From Onishia taeanensis (GTDB lineage Bacteria; Pseudomonadota; Gammaproteobacteria; Pseudomonadales; Halomonadaceae): a stretch of 64,000 nt of DNA. The notes below the pieces were generated by a model. It did not search any database. It saw only the letters and a program-made list of their open reading frames with translations, and was not told where the DNA came from. The stretch covers positions 62,001 through 126,000 of the forward strand of contig NZ_QLSX01000003.1 in the NCBI RefSeq assembly GCF_003268885.1, read 5' to 3'. The translations under genes and the position numbers were made by a program. Below are positions 46,512-55,134 of this stretch, one piece after another. Numbering within the stretch: position 1 is the stretch's first letter; every line of letters begins with the position of its first letter.

Positions 46512-46523
46512 ATTGTGCGCAAT
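46512..46523. promoter_or_regulatory. ATTGTGCGCAAT operator upstream of tctC
   Basis: ATTG/CAAT arms with centre TGCG; equals the site at 38781 except one centre base. It lies in an AT-rich 229-base gap that holds no gene. Predicted target of the two-winged-helix GntR protein of cluster B. Confidence 0.55.
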
Positions 46524-46679
46524 AACCATATTAGTCGACTTTGGTCGATAAAATGATTTTTAAATTCATGTTTAAAAAGGGTTTTTGTTTTTTCTAGGCA
46601 CAGCAGAACCTGACGCGCCGATGCGGTCGACGGTCAGGGTCTGCCTTGCGATGGTGGGTGGCAGGTCAGGGGAAGAGTG

Positions 46680-47816
46680 TCATGCGCTGGCTGCTTCGAG
46701 CATGTGCCGGAAATCCTCGCGGCTGGCTGTCCGAGGGTTGGTCGCCGTTGAATGGTCCTCGAGCGCCCACTGAGCCGTCTGTTCGAAGAGTTCCGGCGTC
46801 ACACCTAGCTCTTGCAGGGTGGTCGGTAGGCCCAGGTCCTTGGTAAGGGTCTCGAAGAACGCGGCGAGATCGGCGTCGGCAGACAGCCCCAATACCTCCC
46901 GCAGGCGTCGATATTTGACTTCACAGGCTGGCGCGTTGAAGCGTATTACCGTCGGCAGCAGCAGAGCGTTGAGCGTGCCGTGGTGAAGCTTTAACTCCTG
47001 CAGGCCGCCTAGCGCATGGGAGAGTGAGTGCACAGCTCCCAGCCCCTTCTGAAAGGCCATGGCGCCTTCCAGTGCCGCCATCATCATCTCGCTTCGAGCC
47101 TCCATGTCGTTACCGTTGGCCACCGCAGTGCGCAGGTGAAGCGCGGCGCGGCCCAGACCGTCGAGGGCGATCGCCTCGGCCGGTGGATTATGGCGAGGAC
47201 TCAGATAGGTCTCGACGCAGTGGGCAATGGCATCCATGCCGGTGGCTGCGGTGAGATAGGGCGGCAGCGAGCGGGTGAGTTCCGGGTCACAGATGGCCAG
47301 TGCTGGAATCAGATGAGGAGAGAGGAAGCCTAATTTGCGTTGGTCGCGCAGGGTGATCAGGGCGCCGCGGCCTACCTCACTTCCAGTCCCTGCCGTGGTC
47401 GGCACCGCCACTATTGCCAACACGTCAGACGTGATTCGCTCTGCACCATTCTCGATGACTGCATACTGACGCAGCGGTGGAGCATGGGTCGCCAGCAGCG
47501 CGAGCCCCTTGGCTAGGTCGAGGCTCGAGCCGCCGCCGATGGCGACGATACCGTCGCAGCCATGCCTCTGGCATACCGCCAGGGCATCTTCCACAGCGAC
47601 TTCGGTGGGATTGGCCGGGGTGGCGTCGAAGATCGGCGGCGGACTTTTTAGCGCGCTGCCTTCTAGAATCGTGTCGATCAAGCCGCTCTCGCTGAGCCCA
47701 CGATCGGTGACGATAAGCGGAGTGCTAATGCCGAGAGTTTCCAGTTCGGCGGCCAGATGCTTGATTGCTCCGCATCCGAATTGGACGCGGGTCAGATAGT
47801 TGATCAACGAGGTCAT
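46680..47816 (-). CDS. Iron-containing alcohol dehydrogenase
   Basis: 378-residue group III alcohol dehydrogenase. The NAD motif is VAIGGGSSLDLAKG (residues 92-104), and iron ligands are Asp195 and His199 (GMDAIAHCVE), His263 (AVHSLSHALG) and His278/279 (LHHGTLNALL). The family reduces or oxidises small alcohols, aldehydes and hydroxyacids. It is divergent from the LysR gene at 48023, and upstream of tctC on the same strand, so its membership in cluster B is probable. The substrate is unknown. RBS GGAG. Confidence 0.93.
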   Translation of the reverse strand: MTSLINYLTRVQFGCGAIKHLAAELETLGISTPLIVTDRGLSESGLIDTILEGSALKSPPPIFDATPANPTEVAVEDALAVCQRHGCDGIVAIGGGSSLDLAKGLALLATHAPPLRQYAVIENGAERITSDVLAIVAVPTTAGTGSEVGRGALITLRDQRKLGFLSPHLIPALAICDPELTRSLPPYLTAATGMDAIAHCVETYLSPRHNPPAEAIALDGLGRAALHLRTAVANGNDMEARSEMMMAALEGAMAFQKGLGAVHSLSHALGGLQELKLHHGTLNALLLPTVIRFNAPACEVKYRRLREVLGLSADADLAAFFETLTKDLGLPTTLQELGVTPELFEQTAQWALEDHSTATNPRTASREDFRHMLEAASA

Positions 47817-47921
47817 TAAAGTGTCTCCGCCCGGCTGGGCACTTTGTTTTGTCTGTCAGGACCGGCGGGATCTGCTGGCCGGGCTGGGACTAGGAGTTTC
47901 TCCAGCTTATGACCTGCTTCT

Positions 47922-47957
47922 AATCACAATCCAATCGTAGTTTGTGGCATTGTGATT
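47922..47957. promoter_or_regulatory. Inverted repeat in the ADH/LysR divergent promoter
   Basis: Perfect nine-base arms AATCACAAT and ATTGTGATT, 18 bases apart, in the 206-base gap. Probable recognition and activation sites of the LysR protein encoded at 48023. Confidence 0.6.
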
Positions 47958-48022
47958 CAATCTAGTTATCACGGTGCTGCGGTCACTCTAGGGGGCGGGC
48001 ACTAATAGGAGTCATCATTACC

Positions 48023-49003
48023 ATGGAAAGACTGTCATCCGTCAGTCTCTGTGGCTGGCTGCGCTTCAAGCATTTGATATTGCTGACAACGCTTGCTCAG
48101 AGTCGCAATATGCATGCGGCGGCGCGGGCGATGCACTTGAGCCAGCCGGCGGCGAGCAAGATGCTGCGCGACCTCGAGGCATACTTCGGTTTCGCCATCT
48201 TCGAGCGGCTGCCGCGGGCCATGCAGCCTACCGAACTGGGTGAGCAGGTGATTCGCCATGCCTGGCGACTGGTCAACGATGCTGATCGTCTTGTCAGTGA
48301 CATCAACGACCTGCGCGAGGGGGGCTATGGACAGCTGTTGATCGGCGCGATCTCAGCGGCGGCCCCCGAGATTCTGCCGGCGGCGATTGCCCGGCTCAAA
48401 CGCCAGCGGCCGCGGTTGTCGATTAGTTTGCAAGAGCAGACCAGTGACCGGCTGTTGGCGGAACTCGAGTATAAGCGGCTTGATCTGGTGATCGGCCGGC
48501 TGACGCATGTCAGTCAGCACAACCTATTCGATTTCGAGCCACTGCTCGATGAGCCTCTGCGGGTGGTGGTGCGACACGATCATCCATTGGTGCTAGGTGC
48601 TGAGGCGCCTGATCTGGCCACACTCAGCCGCTGGCCATGGATCCTGCATCCTTTGACTAGTCCGATGCGCGGCGTGTTCGAGGCGGCGCTGGCCGAGGAG
48701 GGGGTGGTCTCGCCAAACGATGTCGTCGAGACCACCTCGATCCAGGCGACCCTGCAACTGCTACAGACGTCCGACATGCTAGCGGTATTGCCACGTTCGG
48801 TACTGCGACGCCCGCTTGAAAGCGGCCAGTACGTGATACTCGACCGGGTGATTGGTAAACCTCTCGACTACTACGGCATCATCAGTCGACGCGGTGAGCC
48901 GTTGTCGCCAGCCGCACAGGAGCTCATCGACCATCTGCGCGATCTGGTCGGTAGCCTGGCCGAAGCCCCTGCTGTGCCTGACGATGTGAACGCCCGCAAA
49001 TGA
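48023..49003 (+). CDS. LysR-family regulator, GbpR/sugar-acid type
   Basis: 326-residue LysR-type regulator: winged helix-turn-helix in residues 14-75 (NMHAAARAMHLSQPAASKML) and effector domain from about 105. The N-terminal WLRFKHLILLTTLAQSRNMH arrangement is like the GbpR/galactose-binding regulators. Divergent from the iron-containing alcohol dehydrogenase, which it probably controls through the inverted repeat at 47922. A clear terminator follows. Confidence 0.9.
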   Translation: MERLSSVSLCGWLRFKHLILLTTLAQSRNMHAAARAMHLSQPAASKMLRDLEAYFGFAIFERLPRAMQPTELGEQVIRHAWRLVNDADRLVSDINDLREGGYGQLLIGAISAAAPEILPAAIARLKRQRPRLSISLQEQTSDRLLAELEYKRLDLVIGRLTHVSQHNLFDFEPLLDEPLRVVVRHDHPLVLGAEAPDLATLSRWPWILHPLTSPMRGVFEAALAEEGVVSPNDVVETTSIQATLQLLQTSDMLAVLPRSVLRRPLESGQYVILDRVIGKPLDYYGIISRRGEPLSPAAQELIDHLRDLVGSLAEAPAVPDDVNARK

Positions 49004-49004
49004 C

Positions 49005-49037
49005 AACGGGACGGCGGATGCCGTCCCGTTTTGCTTT
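49005..49037 (+). terminator. Rho-independent terminator after the LysR gene
   Basis: Ten-base stem AACGGGACGG/CCGTCCCGTT, six-base loop, then TTGCTTT. Between the convergent LysR and KGSADH genes. Confidence 0.85.
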
Positions 49038-49081
49038 CACCTGAATCTTCTGGTGACCAGCTTCTCAGCCAGGCGAGGCCC

Positions 49082-50659
49082 TCAGGCCTCGCGCTTGCCG
49101 TCGACCAGGCGGCTGACGCCCGCCGGGTTGCCGTCACGTAGCGCTTCGGGCAGCAGCCCCTGGGGCAGGTTCTGGTAGCAGACCGGGCGCAGGAAGCGAT
49201 GGATCGCCGCACTGCCCACCGAGGTGGTGCGCGAGTCCGAGGTGGCCGGATAAGGCCCACCGTGGACCATCGCATGGCAGACCTCGACGCCGGTCGGCCA
49301 GCCGTTGGCCATCACCCGGCCGGCACGACGCTCGAGCACCGGCAGCAGCGCGCGGGCCGCGTCCAAATCGCCGTCATCCATCTGCAGGGTGGCGGTGAGC
49401 TGGCCTTCCAGATGTTCGGCTACGCGCTTCACCTCGGCCTGGTCGGCACATTCCACCACCAGTGAGGTGGCCCCGAAGACCTCGGCCTGCAGGGCTTCGT
49501 CCTTCAGGAAGTCGGCCGCCTTGGCCACGAACAGCCCGACCTGACAGGCGTTGGGGCCGTCGCCGGCCGGGCCACGCGCCACTTCGCGGGCATGGCTGCT
49601 GGCCACCAGGCCATCCACGCCCTGGGTGTAGGCCTCATGGATACCCGGGGTCAGCATGGTCTGAGCGGCAGCGCCCTTCACCGCTTCGCCGGCGGATGCC
49701 ACGAAGGCATCCAGTGACTCACCCTTCACGGCGATCACCAGGCCGGGGTTGGTGCAGAACTGGCCGGCCCCCATGTTGAGCGAACCGATAAAGGCCTCAC
49801 CCAGTTCCTTGCCGCGTGCCTTGAGGGCCTCCGGCAGCAGGAAGACCGGGTTGATCGAGCTCATCTCGGCGTAGACCGGGATCGGCTCCGGGCGCTCCTG
49901 GGCGGCCTTGGCCAGCGCCGTACCGCCATTGCGTGAGCCCGTGAAGCCGACCGCCTTGATGCGGGCATCGCGAACCAGCGCCTGACCGATGTCATTGCCG
50001 GAGCCGTAGATCAGCGAGAAGACCCCTTCGGGCAGCTCGCACTTGGTCACCGCCCGCTGTATGGCACGACCGACCAGCTCAGAGGTGCCGGGGTGGGCCG
50101 AGTGAGCCTTGACCACCACCGGGCAGCCCGCCGCCAGTGCCGAGGCGGTATCGCCGCCGGCCACCGAGAAGGCCAGCGGGAAGTTGGAGGCGCCGAAGAC
50201 GGCGACCGGGCCCAGGGCAATATGGCGCTGGCGCAGGTCGACCCGCGGCATCGGTTCGCGTTCGGGCAATGCCGGGTCGATGCGCACGTCCAGCCACTCG
50301 CCGGCGCGGACTACCGAGGCGAACAGACGCAGCTGGCCACAGGTGCGGCCGCGTTCGCCCTGCAGGCGGGCCTGTGGCAGGCCGGATTCGGCCACGCCAC
50401 GCTCGATCAGCTCATCGCCGATGGCCTCGATCTCGTCAGCGATGGTCTCGAGGAAGCGCGCCCGCGCCTCCAGGCCGGTCTCGCGGTAGGTCTCGAAGGC
50501 TTCCCAGGCCAGCTCACAGGCTTGCTCGACCTCGGCCTTGCTGCCGGCGGGATAGCCCGGCGACAGGGTCTCGCCGGTGGCGGGATTGATGGCGTGAATG
50601 GCCTGGCCATTGGCGGTCACGGCACGCTGGCCGATCAGTTGCGTTCCTTCCAGAGTCAT
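49082..50659 (-). CDS. Alpha-ketoglutarate semialdehyde dehydrogenase, copy 2
   Basis: 525-residue paralogue of the protein at 29895, with the same catalytic segments ([23 protein letters not shown]) and only about 15 residue differences by my reading, most of them near the ends or conservative. DNA differs more, but one 89-base block (49545-49633) is identical to copy 1 (30358-30446). It follows araD1 by 14 bases, so the two form an operon that would convert 2-keto-3-deoxy-L-arabonate to alpha-ketoglutarate. Start follows AGGAGG. Confidence 0.93.
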   Translation of the reverse strand: MTLEGTQLIGQRAVTANGQAIHAINPATGETLSPGYPAGSKAEVEQACELAWEAFETYRETGLEARARFLETIADEIEAIGDELIERGVAESGLPQARLQGERGRTCGQLRLFASVVRAGEWLDVRIDPALPEREPMPRVDLRQRHIALGPVAVFGASNFPLAFSVAGGDTASALAAGCPVVVKAHSAHPGTSELVGRAIQRAVTKCELPEGVFSLIYGSGNDIGQALVRDARIKAVGFTGSRNGGTALAKAAQERPEPIPVYAEMSSINPVFLLPEALKARGKELGEAFIGSLNMGAGQFCTNPGLVIAVKGESLDAFVASAGEAVKGAAAQTMLTPGIHEAYTQGVDGLVASSHAREVARGPAGDGPNACQVGLFVAKAADFLKDEALQAEVFGATSLVVECADQAEVKRVAEHLEGQLTATLQMDDGDLDAARALLPVLERRAGRVMANGWPTGVEVCHAMVHGGPYPATSDSRTTSVGSAAIHRFLRPVCYQNLPQGLLPEALRDGNPAGVSRLVDGKREA

Positions 50660-50673
50660 AGAGCCTCCTGGGG

Positions 50674-51672
50674 TTACAGGGAATGGATCGAAAATTCGGT
50701 GTCTTCGGTAACGAACGCCAGCGGATTGCGCAGCGTGCGGCCGAAGGCCGGCAGGGCGATCTCGAAGCGATCGCCGTCGCGGGTCTTGATGCCATCGGCG
50801 AAGCTCAGCGTCGCGGTGCCGAAGAAGTGCACGTGGACGTCACCGGGGCGCCGGAAGCCTTGGTACTTGAAGTGGTGATGCTCGAGATTGGCCAAGCTGT
50901 GCGCCATATTGGCTTCGCCAGTGAGGAACGGCTTCTCCCACAAGGTCTCGCCGTCACGCACGATGCGGCTGACGCCCTCGAGGTGCTCGGGTAGCTCGCC
51001 GATCAAGAGCTCCGGGCCGAAGCTGCAGTGGCGCAGCTTGGAGTGGGCCAGCCACAGGTAGTTGAAGCGTTCGGTGACGTGGTCGGAGAACTCATTGCCG
51101 ATGGCGTAGCCGATGCGCCAGGGCTGGCCGTCGTCGCCGATCACGTAGAGCCCAGCGAGCTCCGGCTCCTCGCCGGCGTCCTCGGCGAAGGCCGGTACCG
51201 GCATCGGCGCCTCGGGAGCCACGACGCAGTCGCCGTCGCCCTTGTAGAACCATTCGGGCTGGGCGCCGGTTTCGCCGGCGGCGGGCTTGCCGCCCTCCAC
51301 GCCGAGCTTGAACATGCGCATCGAGTCGGTCAGCTCGGATTCGTCGGCCTGGGGCTGACTCGAGGACTGGGCGTGCATCGCCGAACGGGTATCGGCGCTG
51401 CCCAGATGGGTCAGGCCGGTGCCGGTGACCAGGCAATGCGCGGGGTCGGCGTGGGTCAGCGGCGGCAGCAGGCGCGCCTCCTCGATCAACTGCTGATAGT
51501 CGAGGCACGTCTCGGTCAGTGACGCCTCGATCACCTCAGCGAGACCGCGGCCATCAGCGATGGCGCGCCGTGCCAGGGTGTAGGTATCGGCGTCGGTCAG
51601 GCGGACCGTTTGCTCGTTTTCTACCAGCGCCGCTAAGGGCCGGTTCTGGTGCAAACATTGGATGATTCGCAT
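50674..51672 (-). CDS. araD1: AraD1/GguC-family protein, probable 2-keto-3-deoxy-L-arabonate dehydratase
   Basis: 332-residue FAH-like protein of the AraD1 (GguC) family: N-terminal [16 protein letters not shown], central [60 protein letters not shown] and [20 protein letters not shown]. The family is found with L-arabinose oxidative pathway genes. Here it directly precedes KGSADH and shares a regulator with L-arabinonate dehydratase, which supports a role as the dehydratase giving alpha-ketoglutarate semialdehyde. It is not the classical dihydrodipicolinate synthase-like AraD. The start at 51672 is preferred; another ATG lies six codons before. Confidence 0.87.
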   Translation of the reverse strand: MRIIQCLHQNRPLAALVENEQTVRLTDADTYTLARRAIADGRGLAEVIEASLTETCLDYQQLIEEARLLPPLTHADPAHCLVTGTGLTHLGSADTRSAMHAQSSSQPQADESELTDSMRMFKLGVEGGKPAAGETGAQPEWFYKGDGDCVVAPEAPMPVPAFAEDAGEEPELAGLYVIGDDGQPWRIGYAIGNEFSDHVTERFNYLWLAHSKLRHCSFGPELLIGELPEHLEGVSRIVRDGETLWEKPFLTGEANMAHSLANLEHHHFKYQGFRRPGDVHVHFFGTATLSFADGIKTRDGDRFEIALPAFGRTLRNPLAFVTEDTEFSIHSL

Positions 51673-51761
51673 TGCGTGATTCCTCGACATCCAGATGAGA
51701 AAAGGAGAGTCAGGCGCCGGTCGAGCATCGAAGTGACCTCATCATAGCGCCGCATCTCGGT

Positions 51762-51797
51762 GTATGTACAACATTAATGGTTATATGTTGATTCTAT
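51762..51797. promoter_or_regulatory. Paired 15-bp operators upstream of araD1-KGSADH
   Basis: Sites centred at 51769 (GTATGTACAACATTA, 11 of 15) and 51790 (ATATGTTGATTCTAT, 12 of 15), again exactly 21 bp apart. About 90-125 bases before the araD1 start. Confidence 0.65.
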
Positions 51798-51883
51798 AGC
51801 CTTGCTTAGCGGAGCCAAGGTGGCGTCGGCTTTTACAAGGCACCGGCGACATTCCCTTGCCGCCAGGTGAGCTAACCGTTGGA

Positions 51884-53188
51884 TCAGCCCACCAGCCACA
51901 TGGCCAGGTTGGGATAGAACAGCAGGGCGAACAGCACGCACAGCTGGATGGCAATGAACGGCAGCAGTGCCACGAAGATATCTTTCAGGCTGATGCTGGG
52001 GGGAGCGACGCCCTTGAGGTAGAAGGCGGCCGGGCCGAACGGCGGTGACAGAAAGGAGACCTGCATGTTGACCGCGAACAGGATGCCGAACCAGACCGGG
52101 CTGTAGCCCAGCTGCTCAACGATCGGCACGAAGATCGGCAGGGTCAGCATCGCCACGCCAATCCAGTCGAGGAACATGCCGAGTACCAACAGGATTGCCA
52201 TCATGACGAGGATGATCACCACCGGTTCGACGTCGAGGCCGAGAATCACTTGCGAGATGAATCGGTTGCCGCCCATCAGGTTGTAGACCCCGACCAGCGC
52301 CGCGGCGCCAATCCCGATCCAGATGATCATGCCGCAGGTGGTCATGGTCTGGCCGAGGCTGCCGTGCAGGGTCTTCAAGGAGAATTCGCCGCGGGCGACC
52401 ACGGCCAACAGCACACCGAAGACACCCATCGCTGCGGCTTCGGTGACCGAGGCCACGCCGCCGTAGATCGAGCCCAGCACCATGAAGGCGATCAGGCCGG
52501 GGACGATGATGGCCTTGAGCGCCTGACCCTTGGTGGCGAAACTTTCCTCGCGATCGGCATCGGTCATCGGTGGGCCGAGCCGGGGATTCTTCAGACAGCG
52601 GATCAGCACATAAGCGATGTAGGAGCCCATCAGCAGCAAGGCCGGGGTGATGGCCGCAGTGAACAGATCGGCAATCGACTGGCTGGCGATCAGGCCATAG
52701 ATGATCAGTACGATCGACGGCGGCATCATGGTGCCCAGCGAGCCACCGGCACAGACCACACCGATCGATAGATGCTTGTCATACCCCAGGCGCAGCATCT
52801 GCGGTAGCGCCAGAATGCCCAGCAGCACGATCTCGCCGCCGATGATCCCTGACAGTGCGGCCAGGAAGAAGGCCACCACGATGGTCTGGATGGCCACGCC
52901 GCCAGGCAGGCGCCCGGCGAACACGCGCATGGCGTTGAAGAGATCCTTGGCTATCCCTGATCGGTCCAGTAGCGAGGCCATCAACACGAACATTGGCACC
53001 GCTACCAGCGAATACTCGGTGACGAAGCCGAAGACGCGGCTGGTGACCAGTGGCAGGGCCTCAGGTCCGAACCAGCCGAAGGTGAAAACCAGCGCCACCA
53101 GGCCGGTGATGAAGGCAAGCGGCAGTCCGGTCACCAGCAGGGCGAAGATGGCCCCTACCAGCAACAGTGTTCCGTCGGCGATATCCAT
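51884..53188 (-). CDS. dctM: TRAP transporter large permease (DctM), cluster C
   Basis: 434-residue inner-membrane subunit with about twelve hydrophobic segments. GLPLAFITGLVALVFTFGWF and SLVAVPMFVLMASLLDRSGI are early family motifs, and FLSPPFGPAAFYLKGVAPPS is close to the C terminus. This is the mannitol/chloroaromatic-type DctM branch rather than the cluster A branch. Its start overlaps the small-permease stop by one base. Confidence 0.95.
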   Translation of the reverse strand: MDIADGTLLLVGAIFALLVTGLPLAFITGLVALVFTFGWFGPEALPLVTSRVFGFVTEYSLVAVPMFVLMASLLDRSGIAKDLFNAMRVFAGRLPGGVAIQTIVVAFFLAALSGIIGGEIVLLGILALPQMLRLGYDKHLSIGVVCAGGSLGTMMPPSIVLIIYGLIASQSIADLFTAAITPALLLMGSYIAYVLIRCLKNPRLGPPMTDADREESFATKGQALKAIIVPGLIAFMVLGSIYGGVASVTEAAAMGVFGVLLAVVARGEFSLKTLHGSLGQTMTTCGMIIWIGIGAAALVGVYNLMGGNRFISQVILGLDVEPVVIILVMMAILLVLGMFLDWIGVAMLTLPIFVPIVEQLGYSPVWFGILFAVNMQVSFLSPPFGPAAFYLKGVAPPSISLKDIFVALLPFIAIQLCVLFALLFYPNLAMWLVG

Positions 53189-53802
53189 TACACGCTGCCC
53201 TCGGTGGAGGTGGGAGGTGTCGGCGGAGCCTGTCTGGCGCGCAATGACTGAACGCTATGAATGAGCGCCTGCACGCTCATCAGCACCAGCGAGGCCATGA
53301 TGATGCCCTTGACCAGGGCCGGGAACGGAGGGTTCCAGGAGGTGCCCGAGCGCTCCAGCGACCATTCGCCGAGCGGGTTGTGAGAGGCGTCCCAGAACAT
53401 CACGAAGGCGGCGTAGCTCATGCCCAGACAGAAGCCCAGGGTGACCAGATCATTGAAGCGGTCGAGCCATAGCTTGAGCCGCGGCCCGGCATTGTCGTAG
53501 AGCACCCGCACGCGGATGTGGTGGTTGCCGGCCATGGCCGCGGGGCCGCCGATGGCGAAGCTGACGGCGACCAGCATGACTACGCTCTCATGGACCCAGG
53601 AGGTCGGCGAGTTGAAGCCGTAGCGCATCAGGACTTCGAAGACACTGATCACCATGGCGATGAATACCAGCCAGGCGGCGCCGCGGGCACACCAGACGAC
53701 GCCTCGATCGAAGGCGTTGCGCGACTTGTCGTCCGCTGCCGTCTCATCCGCCTTGGCGGCGGCGACGTCATCGTCGCCGGGTTGGGAAAACTTGGAAGAC
53801 AT
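53188..53802 (-). CDS. dctQ: TRAP transporter small permease (DctQ), cluster C
   Basis: 204-residue membrane protein with four hydrophobic segments and a charged N-terminal extension. The central ISVFEVLMRYGFNSPTSWVH matches the DctQ family. Downstream stop overlaps the dctM start (TAATG). RBS GGAGGA lies close to the ATG. Two strong hairpins separate it from dctP. Confidence 0.92.
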   Translation of the reverse strand: MSSKFSQPGDDDVAAAKADETAADDKSRNAFDRGVVWCARGAAWLVFIAMVISVFEVLMRYGFNSPTSWVHESVVMLVAVSFAIGGPAAMAGNHHIRVRVLYDNAGPRLKLWLDRFNDLVTLGFCLGMSYAAFVMFWDASHNPLGEWSLERSGTSWNPPFPALVKGIIMASLVLMSVQALIHSVQSLRARQAPPTPPTSTEGSV

Positions 53803-53812
53803 GGTTCCTCCA

Positions 53813-53834
53813 CGTGACGCCGCTTGGCGTCACG
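53813..53834. other. Intercistronic hairpin 1 between dctP and dctQ, cluster C
   Basis: Perfect nine-base stem CGTGACGCC/GGCGTCACG with a GCTT loop. One of two hairpins in the 96-base dctP-dctQ gap; no T-run. Confidence 0.65.
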
Positions 53835-53855
53835 ATGCTCAGGAAGTGGAGAAAC

Positions 53856-53877
53856 GGGGCCGATCGAGATCGGCCCC
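53856..53877. other. Intercistronic hairpin 2 between dctP and dctQ, cluster C
   Basis: Perfect nine-base stem GGGGCCGAT/ATCGGCCCC with a CGAG loop, just after the dctP stop. Likely stabilises the dctP part of the transcript or partly terminates it. Confidence 0.65.
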
Positions 53878-53898
53878 CTGAAGATGTGAACGGTCGGT

Positions 53899-54918
53899 TT
53901 ACAGCTGGTTGCGAGCGCGTAGGAAGGCGGTGACAGAGTCATAGTATTTCTGGGTCATCGCGTTCTTGCCTGCCCACACCTGCCATTCCTGCTCGGCGGC
54001 CTGGCGGAACTTCTTGCGCTCTTCCTGAGACAGGTCGATCGGATGCACGTCCGGGTTGTCGTTGAGCTCTTGCAGCGTCTGCAGATCCTGTTCCTTGAGC
54101 TGGGCAATCAGGTCATAGGCCATGTCGTCGAAGGCCGTTTCCAGGGTGACCTGCAGGTTCTCGGGCAGCCCGTCCCAGATATCCTTGTTGATCGATACGG
54201 CGATCATCGGCATGGAGTGGAAGCCCGGGTACAGCGGGTAGGGCGCGAAGGCGTGGATGCCCTGGGCATCGTTGTTGGAGAGCACCGTAGAGTCGGCGGC
54301 ATCGATCACGCCCTTCTCGAGGGCCGTGTAGACCTCAGAACCCGGCAAGTTAACCGGTGCAGCGCCGATACGCTCGAAGATGTTGTAGACCATGCCCTGC
54401 GGAGCGCGGATCTTGAGGCCCTGAAAGTCATCGATGGACTCGATAGGCACCGAGGAGGGAATTGACTCCAGCGGGAAGGTCGCCGCACTGATCAAGTGCG
54501 TGCCATAGGGTTCGGCCAGTTCGTTGTAGAGCGCTTCGCCACCGCCTTGCTTCATGTATTCAAGGAAGTCGTAAGGGTTGCTCCATGCCCCTACCAGGTT
54601 GCCCATCATGCCGAAGGCCGGATCCTGGCCGGAAAAGTAGCTGGGATCGGTCATGTGGCCCTGAAGGATGCCCGAGGACACGGCCTGCAGGGTCTCGGTG
54701 GGGCCTACGATGGAGTTGATCGGCATGATTTCGATGTGCACCTGACCATCGGTCATGGTTTCGACCTTGTCGGCCCAGGCTTGCTTGATCTTGAAGCTGG
54801 GCTCGCCTGAGGTCTCCGACGCTTGGAACTTCCAGTCGTATTCGGCGGCCTGGGCGGTGCCAAGCCCGACCAGGAGGGCCGAGCCGGTGAGGACTATGAC
54901 GTGTTTAAGCTTGAGCAT
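53899..54918 (-). CDS. dctP: TRAP transporter periplasmic binding protein (DctP), cluster C
   Basis: 339-residue periplasmic receptor. Signal peptide to about residue 24 (cleavage after AQA), then AEYDWKFQASETSGEPSFKI. Later motifs: IMPINSIVGPTETLQAVSSG, DDFQGLKIRAPQGM with the carboxylate-binding arginine, and GVIDAADSTVLSNN. Its branch resembles DctP proteins of the mannitol/2-oxoacid type, paired with the larger DctM here. Divergent from the arabinonate dehydratase gene; two operators 21 bp apart lie about 70-110 bases upstream. The ligand is probably an aldonate or pentose-derived acid. Confidence 0.94.
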   Translation of the reverse strand: MLKLKHVIVLTGSALLVGLGTAQAAEYDWKFQASETSGEPSFKIKQAWADKVETMTDGQVHIEIMPINSIVGPTETLQAVSSGILQGHMTDPSYFSGQDPAFGMMGNLVGAWSNPYDFLEYMKQGGGEALYNELAEPYGTHLISAATFPLESIPSSVPIESIDDFQGLKIRAPQGMVYNIFERIGAAPVNLPGSEVYTALEKGVIDAADSTVLSNNDAQGIHAFAPYPLYPGFHSMPMIAVSINKDIWDGLPENLQVTLETAFDDMAYDLIAQLKEQDLQTLQELNDNPDVHPIDLSQEERKKFRQAAEQEWQVWAGKNAMTQKYYDSVTAFLRARNQL

Positions 54919-54989
54919 GAAACTCTCCATAGAGGGAAGATTCTTGTTGTGGCGTGAGCTGACAGGGCAGCATCCCCATCTGGGAGGCT

Positions 54990-55026
54990 TAATGTTGAAC
55001 ATATAGCGTATTTGTTCAACATATAC
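54990..55026. promoter_or_regulatory. Paired operators between dctP2 and the arabinonate dehydratase gene
   Basis: Sites centred at 54997 (TAATGTTGAACATATA) and 55018 (TTTGTTCAACATATAC), the second on the opposite strand, exactly 21 bp apart. Both match the palindrome before the GntR gene at 60790. They lie between two divergent transcription units that would both be controlled. Confidence 0.8.
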
Positions 55027-55134
55027 TTTTGTATGTATCGACTACCATGGCGGTTATCGGTAACGTCTAGCTCAATCTTCGCCGCATACAGGATCGAGCC
55101 GCAGGCCGCGATCCTTCGATAAGGAGTGACCTCC

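Noticed and set aside
29895-50659. Mobile element bounded by the two KGSADH copies
   Set aside because: No transposase, integrase, terminal repeats or target-site duplication seen; the copies are complete genes in separate operons.
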